From Marinomonas maritima (GTDB taxonomy: Bacteria; Pseudomonadota; Gammaproteobacteria; Pseudomonadales; Marinomonadaceae): a stretch of DNA of 64,000 nucleotides. Below the pieces are notes generated by a model, which was not told the DNA's origin, ran no database searches, and saw only the letters and a program-made list of their open reading frames with translations. Location of the stretch: positions 62,001 to 126,000 of the forward strand of contig NZ_JAMZEG020000002.1 of assembly GCF_024435075.2 (NCBI RefSeq), given 5' to 3'. Shown piece after piece: positions 16,556-25,350 of this stretch (position 1 is the stretch's first letter; every line of letters begins with the position of its first letter). The translations under genes were made by a program, and so were the position numbers.

Positions 16556-18500
16556 CCGCTTTCAGCACCGATAAATAGCTTCGTTCTTCATACACACCAA
16601 AACCGCTAAGTTGACGTGCTTTCACTTTGGTGAAAATAGGTTGTGTTAAACCGGTTAAGAAGCGAGAAATCAATACCGCTGTGATAGGTGTATTCGGACT
16701 TTTGCTGGTCATGTGTTGAGCAAACTCTTTTATGTACCCTGTTAATTGATCTTGCCATTCATGCTGGCTATTTACGTCGACTGATTGGGTAAAAATAAGC
16801 GGGTTGCCACGACATACTGAACAATGTCCGCAATGCTCAGGTGTATTTTGGTCACCAAAATAACGTGCCAAATTGTGGTTTAAGCACCTATCTAGTTGGA
16901 AAAAGCGAATCATGGTCGCGATTCGTTCGATTTCAGCAACTTGCTTTTCATCAACATAGAGATGCAACTGGTTTGCCAGCGTTTGATGATGAAAAGCATG
17001 GTTATTAACCTGATAGACTTCCGTGAGGCCTTTGCTTTCTAGCGTAAGAACACTCTGATCTGCGGCGAACTCTAACACCTGCAGTACATCTCCGCGCGAT
17101 AATCCCGACTCGTTGAACAGTTTGTTGAAATCGGGTGTTCCCCAAATTTTCTTATACTGAATGCCTTTTAAAACCGCTTGATACGCATTTTGCCATTCGT
17201 CTGGGATTCGCTGCGCAAAGGCAATCCTATCGCCTTCCCATTTAAGCCGAACATCGGCGTAGTAACTGTATTTTGGTGTGATCGCATCCAATAATTCTAG
17301 CTGAACCAGTAAGGTTTTTAATGGCAAAGTGCGAATATTGGTTTGGTTTGATAAGCCGTAAAGCTGAGTTTCCCATTCTTGATCGACTGTTTGTTCTGCA
17401 ATGCAGCGCAGCAAACTGTCTATGTCATGTACTTCAGGTGTGTCGCCATAAACAAAATTTTCTAAGGTACTTAAGCCTTCTAAACTGGCCAGTAAAACAC
17501 ATCGGCTGGGTTTATTGTCTCGTCCTGCTCGACCAATTTCTTGGCTGTAATTCTCGATGGACTTTGGTAAATCAAAATGAACAACTAAGCGAATATCAGA
17601 TTTGTCTATACCCATACCAAATGCAATAGTCGCCACGATAATGCGAGTTTTACTCGTCATAAAGTCGGCTTGAATGCGACTGCGAATCTCGTTGCCTAAT
17701 CCAGCATGATATGCAGCTACGGAATAACCATCCGCTCGTAGGGCGTTGGCGACGTCTTCGGCTGTTTTTTGCTGGGTTACGTAAACAATACTGGCGCCTT
17801 GGGTGTCGTTGAGTATGTTTTGCAACTTACCGAGCTTTTCATGAGCTTGGGTTGGAATCAGATCAATATCTAAATTAGAACGATAAAACCCTGTTTGCAC
17901 TATATGTTCAGGATGAATCGCAAACTTTTTCGCCATGTCTCGCTGAACACGCCGAGTCGCCGTCGCCGTTAACAGCAAGACCAGTGGAATTGCGAGTTCT
18001 TGTTGATAAGAAGGCAGTTTTAAATAGTCAGGTCTAAAATTATGACCCCATTCAGAAATACAATGGGCTTCGTCCACGACCAACATCGAAATGGGAATAC
18101 GTTTGATAAAACGTCGAAAACGTTCGTTTTTAAAACGTTCTACCGAAATCATCAGTATTTTAATGTCACCATTTTGAACGCCAGTCATCACCGCTTGGCT
18201 TTCTTCTTTGCTCTGACTTGAGTCCAAACTTGCCGCAGCAATACCTTTAGATTGCAGAAAGTCTAATTGGTCGTGCATTAACGCGATGAGTGGCGAAATT
18301 ACCAGTGTTAAATTTGGTAGTTGTGTGGCGGTGAATTGATAACATAAAGACTTACCAGACCCCGTCGGAAAAACAGCAAGCGCAGAATGCCCCGCCAAAA
18401 GCTGTTCTATGGTTTGTTTTTGACCTTCGCGAAACGTTTTAAAGCCGAATAGGGAGTGCAGTGCGTTTTCCATGGGGATCATCGAGAAAGAAAGCTCCAT
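16530..18500 (-). CDS. RecQ-like ATP-dependent DNA helicase
   Basis: 656 residues, superfamily 2 helicase. Motif I FPTGSGKSLCYQ, motif II DEAH in VVDEAHCISEWGHNFRPDY, motif V/VI region GMGIDKSDIR and QEIGRAGRD, then a RecQ-type zinc-binding cluster with Cys at CLNHN, CGHC and CRGN (about residues 560-590). The C-terminus is short and I see no clear HRDC domain. The aromatic-rich loop after DEAH (SEWGHNFRPDY) is the RecQ signature. It unwinds DNA during recombination or repair. Probably a paralogue rather than the housekeeping RecQ. A later in-frame ATG at 18473 could be the true start. Confidence 0.88.
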   Translation of the reverse strand: MELSFSMIPMENALHSLFGFKTFREGQKQTIEQLLAGHSALAVFPTGSGKSLCYQFTATQLPNLTLVISPLIALMHDQLDFLQSKGIAAASLDSSQSKEESQAVMTGVQNGDIKILMISVERFKNERFRRFIKRIPISMLVVDEAHCISEWGHNFRPDYLKLPSYQQELAIPLVLLLTATATRRVQRDMAKKFAIHPEHIVQTGFYRSNLDIDLIPTQAHEKLGKLQNILNDTQGASIVYVTQQKTAEDVANALRADGYSVAAYHAGLGNEIRSRIQADFMTSKTRIIVATIAFGMGIDKSDIRLVVHFDLPKSIENYSQEIGRAGRDNKPSRCVLLASLEGLSTLENFVYGDTPEVHDIDSLLRCIAEQTVDQEWETQLYGLSNQTNIRTLPLKTLLVQLELLDAITPKYSYYADVRLKWEGDRIAFAQRIPDEWQNAYQAVLKGIQYKKIWGTPDFNKLFNESGLSRGDVLQVLEFAADQSVLTLESKGLTEVYQVNNHAFHHQTLANQLHLYVDEKQVAEIERIATMIRFFQLDRCLNHNLARYFGDQNTPEHCGHCSVCRGNPLIFTQSVDVNSQHEWQDQLTGYIKEFAQHMTSKSPNTPITAVLISRFLTGLTQPIFTKVKARQLSGFGVYEERSYLSVLKAVTQILNDH

Positions 18501-18766
18501 TCTAGTTCATCGTTTTTTCGTTCGTTTAGGTGGCTTATCCAACAATTCTTATTACCAAATCAAGATGAAGCGTTTATAAAAGCAGGATCGCTCCATAGGC
18601 CTGTGGATTCAACGGCACCTAATATGTTATTAGGAATGAGATTCGAAAATGGAAAAATAGCCGGCATGGTGTATGGCTCGGATGTAATGAAGAGTGAAAA
18701 TAGCCTGTATTTATAGCGCAGGCGCTAGCTTGAAAATCAACGCAAGACCATAACGGTGTCAGAAGA
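18501..18766. other. Intergenic stretch, possible remnant
   Basis: 266 bases between the 5' end of the helicase gene and the 3' end of the response regulator gene. On the plus strand, the frame ending at 18716 has a protein-like tail (roughly residues NMLLGMRFENGKIAG) that could be the eroded end of a former gene. I recognise no family and no ribosome-binding site. Confidence 0.25.
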
Positions 18767-20032
18767 TTATAGCAAGCCTAGGCGTTTTTTAAGTGTGTGT
18801 TCTTGCGCGTTGCTCAGAGGAGACGCTTGACCAGATTTGATCAGCCTATTCCATTGCTTCCATGACTTTATGGCTTCACCAAGATGATCACGAGCGAGGT
18901 ATTGTTGTATTTCAATTCTAAAAGAATTGGAAATGGCGGATGGGTTTGCTTTACCAAAGTTACGTAAACGGATAAGAGAGCGTTTAAATTTATCCGCAAG
19001 TTTTACGTTGTCAGAGCCGATGGACATCATGTGAGTTAAGCATTTTAGATAGTCGTAATAGTATTCAACGTGTTCATGGCTGGTATCGCGAGTTAATCGA
19101 ATGAGTCGGGAGTAGCCGTTTTCAGCCGTCGTCCAATCTTCTAATGTCATACTGATCTGAGCAAGCCTAAGAGCGCGTTCGAAAGAACGTGGCGATACTT
19201 CCAGTACACTGATCATTGCTACTTGAGCAGCCTCTAGGTTGTCAAGGCTTTCTTGAGCGTCCGCGAGTAAGTCATAAGCGGACAAAAAATGGCGACTTAA
19301 ATTAATGGTATGTTCTAGCTTTTTCACGGCTGCGACTATTGTGCCCAATTTTAGTTCGCATAATGCAATACCAAAGTGCGCCCAGGCTAAGTTTTTATTT
19401 TTTTGAATAGTAAGCATGTAGTGACTTTTCGCGTCTTTATAGCGGCCACGAGCATAAAGTGATTCACCGATAATTTTTAAGCACTGGCTAGCAAGGTTAG
19501 GGTGTTGTGCCATGATGGCTTTTGCTTGTGCTTCCATCTTCTCAAAATCATGTTCTTTTCGTGCGCTGTTAATACTTTCAAAGATTTTCTTTTGTTTTTG
19601 TACTCGTTCAAATCGGCGAAAAAAGGCAGCAGGGGGGAAAGGTTTAACCAGATAACTGTCAGGTTGATATTCTAATACGCTTACGACACTTTCATAGGCT
19701 GTGTCAGCGGTAATCATAATAAAAATAGTGGAGTGGTCTTGGGAGTGATTTTTACGTGACGCTTCTAGAATTTGCTGACCATCGATACTGCCACCAAGAT
19801 TATAATCAGATAAGACAACATCATAATGCTTTTCTAAAATGCGCTTTATCGCGGATTGCCCTGAAGGCTCTACGTCGATATTAGAATACCCTAGAGACGT
19901 CATTAAGGACTTCAGCATAAGGCGCATTTCACCGATATCTTCGATGATTAAAACACGTTTTTTTGAAATATCTATGAACTCTTGGTGAGTATTGTTTTTA
20001 TTGTCAACGCCTAAAGTGATTACATCTGTCAA
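18767..20032 (-). CDS. Response regulator with tetratricopeptide repeats
   Basis: 421 residues. N-terminal REC domain (about residues 26-150): acidic pair in IIEDIGE, phospho-acceptor Asp in LSDYNLGG, Thr in MITAD, Lys in YLVKPFPP. The rest is helical, with TPR-like pairs (RYKDAKSHYMLTIQKNKNLAWAHFGIALCELKLG and neighbours; quoted only in part). There is no DNA-binding or enzyme domain, so output is probably by protein contact. Homologous REC-TPR proteins are common in marine gammaproteobacteria. No kinase gene is adjacent. Confidence 0.82.
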   Translation of the reverse strand: MTDVITLGVDNKNNTHQEFIDISKKRVLIIEDIGEMRLMLKSLMTSLGYSNIDVEPSGQSAIKRILEKHYDVVLSDYNLGGSIDGQQILEASRKNHSQDHSTIFIMITADTAYESVVSVLEYQPDSYLVKPFPPAAFFRRFERVQKQKKIFESINSARKEHDFEKMEAQAKAIMAQHPNLASQCLKIIGESLYARGRYKDAKSHYMLTIQKNKNLAWAHFGIALCELKLGTIVAAVKKLEHTINLSRHFLSAYDLLADAQESLDNLEAAQVAMISVLEVSPRSFERALRLAQISMTLEDWTTAENGYSRLIRLTRDTSHEHVEYYYDYLKCLTHMMSIGSDNVKLADKFKRSLIRLRNFGKANPSAISNSFRIEIQQYLARDHLGEAIKSWKQWNRLIKSGQASPLSNAQEHTLKKRLGLL

Positions 20033-20228
20033 AAGTACATCCTGACGTTACTTATCTTTAAAAAAATCTAATGTTCTCTCGTTTATAGCATGAGAAAAAA
20101 TAAAACACTAAAAAAAATTATTCTTTAAAGCATAGCTTTAAACATTGAATAAATAATATTTATTTAAATATCAGGGAGATAGAGAGGTTGTGGTTGAGTT
20201 TTTTTAATGTGGCAGAATAAAATATAGT

Positions 20229-20259
20229 AAACAACCCTCCTTTTAGAAAGAGGGTGTTT
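20229..20259 (-). terminator. Putative terminator after 2OG-Fe dioxygenase gene
   Basis: On the minus strand CACCCTC is followed after a 10-base loop by GAGGG and a T-rich tract. It lies about 65 bases past the dioxygenase stop. The stem is short, with one bulge. The remainder of the 20033-20322 gap is AT-rich and holds no gene I can see. Confidence 0.4.
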
Positions 20260-20322
20260 GGAGGTGACCACTTTTTAAATAATACAAAAATGTATTATCA
20301 CGGTTTACCTTGGGGATGTGTC

Positions 20323-20973
20323 TTAATGTACTAAATTCGCGGTAAGAACAAAAATATCCATATAGCCTTTATCACCATCAACAGGTTTAATAGGCTGGGC
20401 GCTATGGAAGAATCTACGATCGTTTAAGACAACAAATTCGCCTTTATCAAAGTCATGACTAATGAGAGCAGGGCTTTTTTTGTCTAGATGAACGTTAATG
20501 TTGCCACCTTGGATGTTATGGCGCTGCATGACATAAATGCCGATACGATCAAAACCGTCTTGATGAACACCTTCTGGCGCGACTTCCACGCTTTTATGGT
20601 CTGCAAATATACGCAGTTGATGAACTTCTATCGGGGTGTTGTCAGCCACACTTGCCATTTTTTGAAAATGTTCAAACAATTCCACAAAAGCCGCATTCTT
20701 AACAATATTGTCGTCAATTTCTTCGTAACTACGGACAACATTACCTTGGAAATGATTGATGCTCTCATCTTGAACGAAGGCTTGTGAAGGAAGACGGTGT
20801 AGTGCTCCTTGTTCAAGGCTAAAGCGAGAGTAGCGACGCAAACGAAACTCCCCGTCAGCATAAGGGCTTGGCGGTAAATGATCAAAAGAAGGAGTAAGAT
20901 GATTTACGTTGTCTGAAGTAAGTTGACCCAGCTCAAGGTAAAAAGATTCTGTTTCAGTTTTGTTAGTGATCAT
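20323..20973 (-). CDS. 2OG-Fe(II) dioxygenase family protein (PF10014-like)
   Basis: 216 residues. The iron-binding facial triad is visible as HQD in PEGVHQDGFDRIG and a distal His in DRRFFHSAQPI; FRLRRYSRF near the N-terminus and GGNINVHL are also typical. This is the BsmA/IDO group (2OG-Fe_Oxy_2), which includes L-isoleucine 4-hydroxylase, so hydroxylation of a free amino acid is plausible but unproven. Monocistronic; it is divergent from a chemotaxis receptor gene. Confidence 0.8.
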   Translation of the reverse strand: MITNKTETESFYLELGQLTSDNVNHLTPSFDHLPPSPYADGEFRLRRYSRFSLEQGALHRLPSQAFVQDESINHFQGNVVRSYEEIDDNIVKNAAFVELFEHFQKMASVADNTPIEVHQLRIFADHKSVEVAPEGVHQDGFDRIGIYVMQRHNIQGGNINVHLDKKSPALISHDFDKGEFVVLNDRRFFHSAQPIKPVDGDKGYMDIFVLTANLVH

Positions 20974-21031
20974 AGTGAAATCCTCAATGAGATCATCGGC
21001 AGGTTATGCGCGATGGTGTTATTTTTTTTAT

Positions 21032-21048
21032 CGTGCTTTGTGAGCACG
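21032..21048. other. Hairpin with T-run in divergent gap
   Basis: CGTGCT-TTGTG-AGCACG followed by six T on the plus strand. It sits in the 320-base gap between the dioxygenase and the chemotaxis receptor genes. As a terminator it would act on plus-strand transcripts ahead of the receptor; no upstream plus-strand gene needs it. Confidence 0.4.
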
Positions 21049-21206
21049 TTTTTTAGTCTAATCGGAATTTCACTGAAAAGCTTTGCTTTTTATAGTCTGA
21101 ATATGAATTTATTCTGATATTTTTATATTTGGTGGGTAGCGTATTGTGAGCATTGCGCTCTTATTACCCCCATTAAAACATTTATGATTGTGGTTGTTAT
21201 ACATAG

Positions 21207-21222
21207 TACGACTTTAGTCGTA
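21207..21222 (+). promoter_or_regulatory. Dyad upstream of chemotaxis receptor
   Basis: Perfect inverted repeat TACGAC-TTTA-GTCGTA, about 70 bases before the receptor start. It contains the decamer GACTTTAGTC that also occurs in the gap at 1745-1754. Operator role is a guess. Confidence 0.35.
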
Positions 21223-21292
21223 GTTATTCGGTTTTACATTGACCTTCTATTGGCATCGTTAAACACTAGAAAAAAATAATTATAAAAAGGGT

Positions 21293-22867
21293 ATGGTAAT
21301 GTTTTATTTCCAAATTTTTGGAGTTTTAGGGCTTTTTGTTCTTTTTACATTGGGCTATACGCAAGACTCGATACCATTGCCTTATACTGTTGTTGGCTTT
21401 CTTTTGTGTGCTTTTTTGGTGTTACCAAAAGTGATGCGAAAAGTAATCGCTCAGAGGGCTTTAGAAACTAATACTGACGACAATCCGTCATTGTCTAATT
21501 CATTTTCTGAAGTGAGTAAAGCCGTGACACACGCAACGTCTAAAATGGCGATGGGCGCGGCGGAAGTTTCTTACTTTGTTGATACGTTAAGTAAAGACAT
21601 ACGTTTAACCCGCGATGACAGTGAGCAAATTCAGCAAGCGGTAGAAATACTGTCTGCTTCAGGGCTCACGCTTTCAACAAACTTGGGGCAATTAGCCCAC
21701 ACGATGAGTGATACCGCAGAATCAAGTCGCACGGCGCAAAGTGCATTGTCTCAAAGTGCTGAAAAAATTAGTGAGCTCACAACCAAAGTGCAAACAGCCA
21801 GTGAGCAACTGGCTTTGTTGACAAAAAGTGCGGATGACATAGACAGTATAACGTTGGTCATTAAAGCTGTGTCCGAACAGACAAACTTGCTGGCGTTAAA
21901 CGCTGCAATAGAAGCGGCGCGAGCTGGGGAGCAAGGTCGAGGTTTTGCCGTTGTTGCAGATGAGGTGCGAGCCTTGGCGGGCAAGAGTGCTGATGCGTCT
22001 GAACAAATTTCACGTTTACTCACAGATGTTCGCCATAACAGTCAATTAACCAACCATGAAATGTCCTCTTTAAAAGACTTAACAGAATCCCTTTCTATTA
22101 CCCTGTTAGGGGAAACTCAGCGCTTTATCTCTTTAACAGAAGAAGTGCAAAATGCGTCGGCTGTGTTGTCTGAAGTAGAAAGTACAGGGGAAGAGTTGGG
22201 GGCAACCAGTACGCAAATTGGTGGCTCTATCTCTCGAATCAGTGACTCTTTACGGGAAATTTCTCAGCGCAGTGATCGATTGTCACAAGAAGCTGCTGGC
22301 TTGAGCAATGGCGCTGAGGTGGTCTTTAGAGAATTAAATAAAGTAGACTCTTCATTGTTTTTCTCGGAATTACTTAATGACGCTAAAATTTCAGCGCAAG
22401 AGATTGGTAATGTGTTTGAAGAAGCAATAAGCAAAGGTGAGTTGACTCAACACGCGGTTTTTTCTAGGGACTATCAACCGATTAAACAAACCAACCCACA
22501 AAAATACAGCACAATGTACGATGCGTTTAGTGATCGCACTTTTCCCGCGATTCAAGAAGCGGTATTAGACAAGCATGCAGAAGTGATGTTTGCGGGTGCC
22601 GTTGACGTGAATGGCTACTTTCCCACGCACAATAAAAAATTCAGTCAGCCGATAAGCGGCGATTACGAAAAAGACTTAATAAACAATCGCACCAAGCGAA
22701 TTTTCAATGATCCAACTGGCATTCGTTGCGGCGCGCATACTGATACATTTTTACTGCAAACCTATAAGCGTGATACGGGTGAAATCCTTCATGATCTTTC
22801 AGTGCCTATTTATGTTAACGGCCAGCATTGGGGCGGTTTCCGGATGGGATTTAAATCTAAAGAATGA
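21293..22867 (+). CDS. Methyl-accepting chemotaxis protein with C-terminal sensor region
   Basis: 524 residues. Two short hydrophobic helices at the N-terminus (about residues 3-20 and 28-42) with almost no periplasmic part. A long cytoplasmic coiled coil follows, with the CheA/CheW hairpin tip (EQTNLLALNAAIEAARAGEQG, quoted in part). After it comes a C-terminal region of about 150 residues (VFSRDYQPI, GAVDVNGYFPTHN, RTKRIFNDPTGIR, LSVPIYVNGQHWGG). That region recurs at the C-terminus of other proteobacterial receptors and looks like a cytoplasmic Cache/PAS-like sensor. So sensing is probably intracellular. No HAMP is evident. Confidence 0.85.
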   Translation: MVMFYFQIFGVLGLFVLFTLGYTQDSIPLPYTVVGFLLCAFLVLPKVMRKVIAQRALETNTDDNPSLSNSFSEVSKAVTHATSKMAMGAAEVSYFVDTLSKDIRLTRDDSEQIQQAVEILSASGLTLSTNLGQLAHTMSDTAESSRTAQSALSQSAEKISELTTKVQTASEQLALLTKSADDIDSITLVIKAVSEQTNLLALNAAIEAARAGEQGRGFAVVADEVRALAGKSADASEQISRLLTDVRHNSQLTNHEMSSLKDLTESLSITLLGETQRFISLTEEVQNASAVLSEVESTGEELGATSTQIGGSISRISDSLREISQRSDRLSQEAAGLSNGAEVVFRELNKVDSSLFFSELLNDAKISAQEIGNVFEEAISKGELTQHAVFSRDYQPIKQTNPQKYSTMYDAFSDRTFPAIQEAVLDKHAEVMFAGAVDVNGYFPTHNKKFSQPISGDYEKDLINNRTKRIFNDPTGIRCGAHTDTFLLQTYKRDTGEILHDLSVPIYVNGQHWGGFRMGFKSKE

Positions 22868-22912
22868 GCTAAGTAGAGTATCGGCAATAATACACAGCTG
22901 TTAAGTTTTCCC

Positions 22913-22946
22913 CCATTACTATAGCGCGTATGCGTTATAGTAATGG
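22913..22946. terminator. Hairpin after chemotaxis receptor gene
   Basis: 15-base arms starting CCATTACTATAGCGC with one mismatch and a 4-base loop, 45 bases past the stop. It lacks a T-run, so it may be a processing or stabilising structure rather than a classic terminator. Confidence 0.45.
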
Positions 22947-22975
22947 CCAATAAAACGTTGTGGTGGGTTTGGTCT

Positions 22976-23182
22976 ATGAATAAGCCGTTAAATGTCGAAA
23001 ATGGCACCAGCTTGGTTATTGCACATCGATTGGCGACGGTTTTGAATGCAGATCGGATTATGGTATTGGATCAAGGTGAGATTATTGCCCAAGGCACACA
23101 TTCTGAATTGCTTGAAAGCTGTGCGTTGTATAAACGCTTGGCCGATTTACAGTTTAGTCAAAATGATTTAACGATGTCGTAA
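22976..23182 (+). pseudogene. Remnant of an ABC exporter ATP-binding domain (C-terminal end)
   Basis: The last roughly 60 codons match the end of an MsbA-type ABC exporter nucleotide-binding domain: SLVIAHRLATVLNADRI with the switch His, MVLDQGEIIAQGTHSELL, then a short tail. The membrane domain, Walker A, signature motif and Walker B are all missing upstream; preceding DNA is a hairpin and the end of the chemotaxis receptor gene. It is a leftover of a deleted full-length gene. An open frame continues upstream to about 22943 but without homology. Confidence 0.75.
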
Positions 23183-23201
23183 TGACATCGTTAAATCATT
23201 T
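23161..23201. terminator. Perfect 18-base hairpin between convergent genes
   Basis: AAATGATTTAACGATGTC and its complement flank a 5-base loop (GTAAT) that includes the stop codon of the ABC remnant; the A/T-rich outer ends could terminate transcripts from both sides. The retained terminator suggests that the ABC gene once ended here in full length. Confidence 0.7.
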
Positions 23202-23203
23202 AT

Positions 23204-25261
23204 TCACCTGCATGTTGATTCATTGAGGCAGGATTGCATTTTACCAATAAAGACCCCACGATAGGCACAGTGCAGCGAATTGTCTGTTATGGATAGCCCC
23301 GGTGTTTGATAAAGCGCGTCCATAGTGGCGCTTTCCATTGGAAAAGGCACACTTAGAGGTGTGTCGCTGCTGTAGAACACGAGCCAGAAACGTGTAGAGC
23401 GATCCGTTGGTGCGAGCGCCAAGGCAATGTAGTGACGACTGTTATCCGCCCAATCGTCCGTCGTCATTGTTTTGCTTTGCTCATTTAACCATTCGATATG
23501 GTCTGAAGGCGCATGTTGATAAAGGGGATCATCGTCTAGGTGTATTTCTGCCAAAATAGGGTACGCTTTGCGCAACGCCATTAAGGTAGAAATAGCATGA
23601 TTCAGTGCTGATCTGGCTTCGCTTTCCTGCCAATTTTGCCACGTAATATCATTGTCTTGGCAGTAGGCATTATTATTGCCTTTTTGGGTATGAGACAGCT
23701 CATCACCCCCTAAAATATGCGGTGTACCTTGGCTTAATAACAAGGTTGCCATAAAACAAAGTTGTTGATTTAGGCGTTGTTGTTGAATTTTTGTGTCGTC
23801 TGTTTCACCTTCTACGCCAAAGTTTTGGCTGATATTATCACCATGACCATCTCGATTTTCTTCCATGTTGGCTAGGTTATGTCGTTGGTGATAGGACACC
23901 AAATCCTTCATTGTGTAGCCATCATGATAGGTAATGTAATTGACAGAATTTAAGGCGCTTTTATGGCCTTTATGGAAAAGATCTCTTGATCCCATAATGC
24001 ATGTCGAAAATTCAGGCACAAGGCCAACATCTCCTCGCCAAAAGCGACGAATGGTGTCACGGTATTTGTCGTTGCATTCGAGAAACCCTTTTGGGAATTG
24101 CCCAACTTGATAGCCGTTTGGCCCAATATCCCAAGGTTCCATCACTAGGCACGTTTGGGTTAATACGGGGTCTTGAAGAATGGCTTGTAATAACGGTGCT
24201 TTGGGCGTGAATTCGTGATCGGTTCGACCCAAATCCACACCTAAGTCAAAGCGAAAACCATCCACTCCCATGACATCTACCCAGTAGCGCATACTGTCAC
24301 AGATAAGGCGCACGCTAGCGGGTTGGTATGTATCAATACAGTTACCGCAGCCAGTGTAATTCAAATATTGTCCATCTTGATGACGGTAGTAACGCGCGTT
24401 GTCTAAACCGCGAAAACACACGCTGGATTGGTCTAACTCGCTTTCAGCTGTGTGGTTGTAGACCACGTCTAAAATGACTTCAAAGCCCGCTTCTCGCAAG
24501 CCATCTACCATTAGTTGAAACTCAATTACCGCGTCTTTTTTCGCGTAAGAAGGCTCTGGCGCAAAGAAACTAACGGGGTTGTAGCCCCAATAATTGTTGA
24601 GCGTTAATTGCTGTAAATGACGCTCTGTCATGAAGCTAAAGCAAGGCATAAGCTGGATGGTGGTGATGTTAAGGCTTTTTAGGTGATCAATGCCTGCACC
24701 AGAAACCACCCCTAGATAGGTGCCTTTTAATTCGTTTTCAATGGCCAAATTTTGGCTGAAGCCTTTTACATGCAATTCATATAAGGCACGACTTGTGGCC
24801 GCCACTTTCACTCTTGCAGGACGATTAGCATTGGCTTGGACAGTACGAACAATGGATTTAGGCACACAGTAAGCCGAATCTACCGAGTGCGGTTGACCTT
24901 CTTTTGTTATAGCCGCTTGATCTTCATGCCAAACCAGCTTTTCGCTTAGGTCTTTAGCATATGGGTCAATCAGTAATTTTAGTTCGTTAAAGACGAATTG
25001 TTGTTCTGGCTTAAACTCTCCTTTGGCTCGTAAGCCATAGTGCTGGCCTTCTTTAAGACCGAGGACTTCCATGTGCCAGATTCCTTTGTGCTTATCGATG
25101 AAAGGCAGAGGTTCCTGTTCATTGCCATCGTTATCAAATAAGCACAAATAGAGTTGGCTAGCGTCTTCAGAAATAACAGCGAAGTTGACTCCGTTATTGG
25201 TCACCGTGGCACCAAGAGGAAAAGTGGAGCCAGTAGTAACTTGGAACGCTGGTGAATTCAT
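23204..25261 (-). CDS. glgX: Glycogen debranching enzyme GlgX
   Basis: About 685 residues. N-terminal CBM48 domain (TFPLGATVTNNGVNFAV) followed by a GH13 barrel. Catalytic residues: nucleophile Asp in DGFRFDLGVDLG, acid Glu in LVMEPWDIGPNGYQ, and transition-state Asp in ITYHDGYTMKDLV. It hydrolyses alpha-1,6 branches of limit dextrins. The ATG at 25261 is chosen because AGAGGT stands just upstream; an in-frame ATG at 25300 lacks a site. Third gene of the operon with glgB and the phosphorylase-kinase-like gene. Confidence 0.88.
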   Translation of the reverse strand: MNSPAFQVTTGSTFPLGATVTNNGVNFAVISEDASQLYLCLFDNDGNEQEPLPFIDKHKGIWHMEVLGLKEGQHYGLRAKGEFKPEQQFVFNELKLLIDPYAKDLSEKLVWHEDQAAITKEGQPHSVDSAYCVPKSIVRTVQANANRPARVKVAATSRALYELHVKGFSQNLAIENELKGTYLGVVSGAGIDHLKSLNITTIQLMPCFSFMTERHLQQLTLNNYWGYNPVSFFAPEPSYAKKDAVIEFQLMVDGLREAGFEVILDVVYNHTAESELDQSSVCFRGLDNARYYRHQDGQYLNYTGCGNCIDTYQPASVRLICDSMRYWVDVMGVDGFRFDLGVDLGRTDHEFTPKAPLLQAILQDPVLTQTCLVMEPWDIGPNGYQVGQFPKGFLECNDKYRDTIRRFWRGDVGLVPEFSTCIMGSRDLFHKGHKSALNSVNYITYHDGYTMKDLVSYHQRHNLANMEENRDGHGDNISQNFGVEGETDDTKIQQQRLNQQLCFMATLLLSQGTPHILGGDELSHTQKGNNNAYCQDNDITWQNWQESEARSALNHAISTLMALRKAYPILAEIHLDDDPLYQHAPSDHIEWLNEQSKTMTTDDWADNSRHYIALALAPTDRSTRFWLVFYSSDTPLSVPFPMESATMDALYQTPGLSITDNSLHCAYRGVFIGKMQSCLNESTCR

Positions 25262-25350
25262 GCAGACCTCTGCGTTGTTGATGTCTAAAGTGGCTGTCAT
25301 TTAAGGTGACGGTAATTTAAAGCGACAGTAATCCAAGGAAGCGAGTGAGT

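Noticed and set aside
18456..18716. Plus-strand frame of 86 codons as a gene
   Set aside because: The start overlaps the 5' end of the helicase gene, no ribosome-binding site is seen and no family is recognised; kept only as a possible remnant.
23161..23201. Hairpin as a CRISPR or REP-like repeat
   Set aside because: Single copy; works as a terminator between convergent units. No CRISPR array is visible anywhere in the window.
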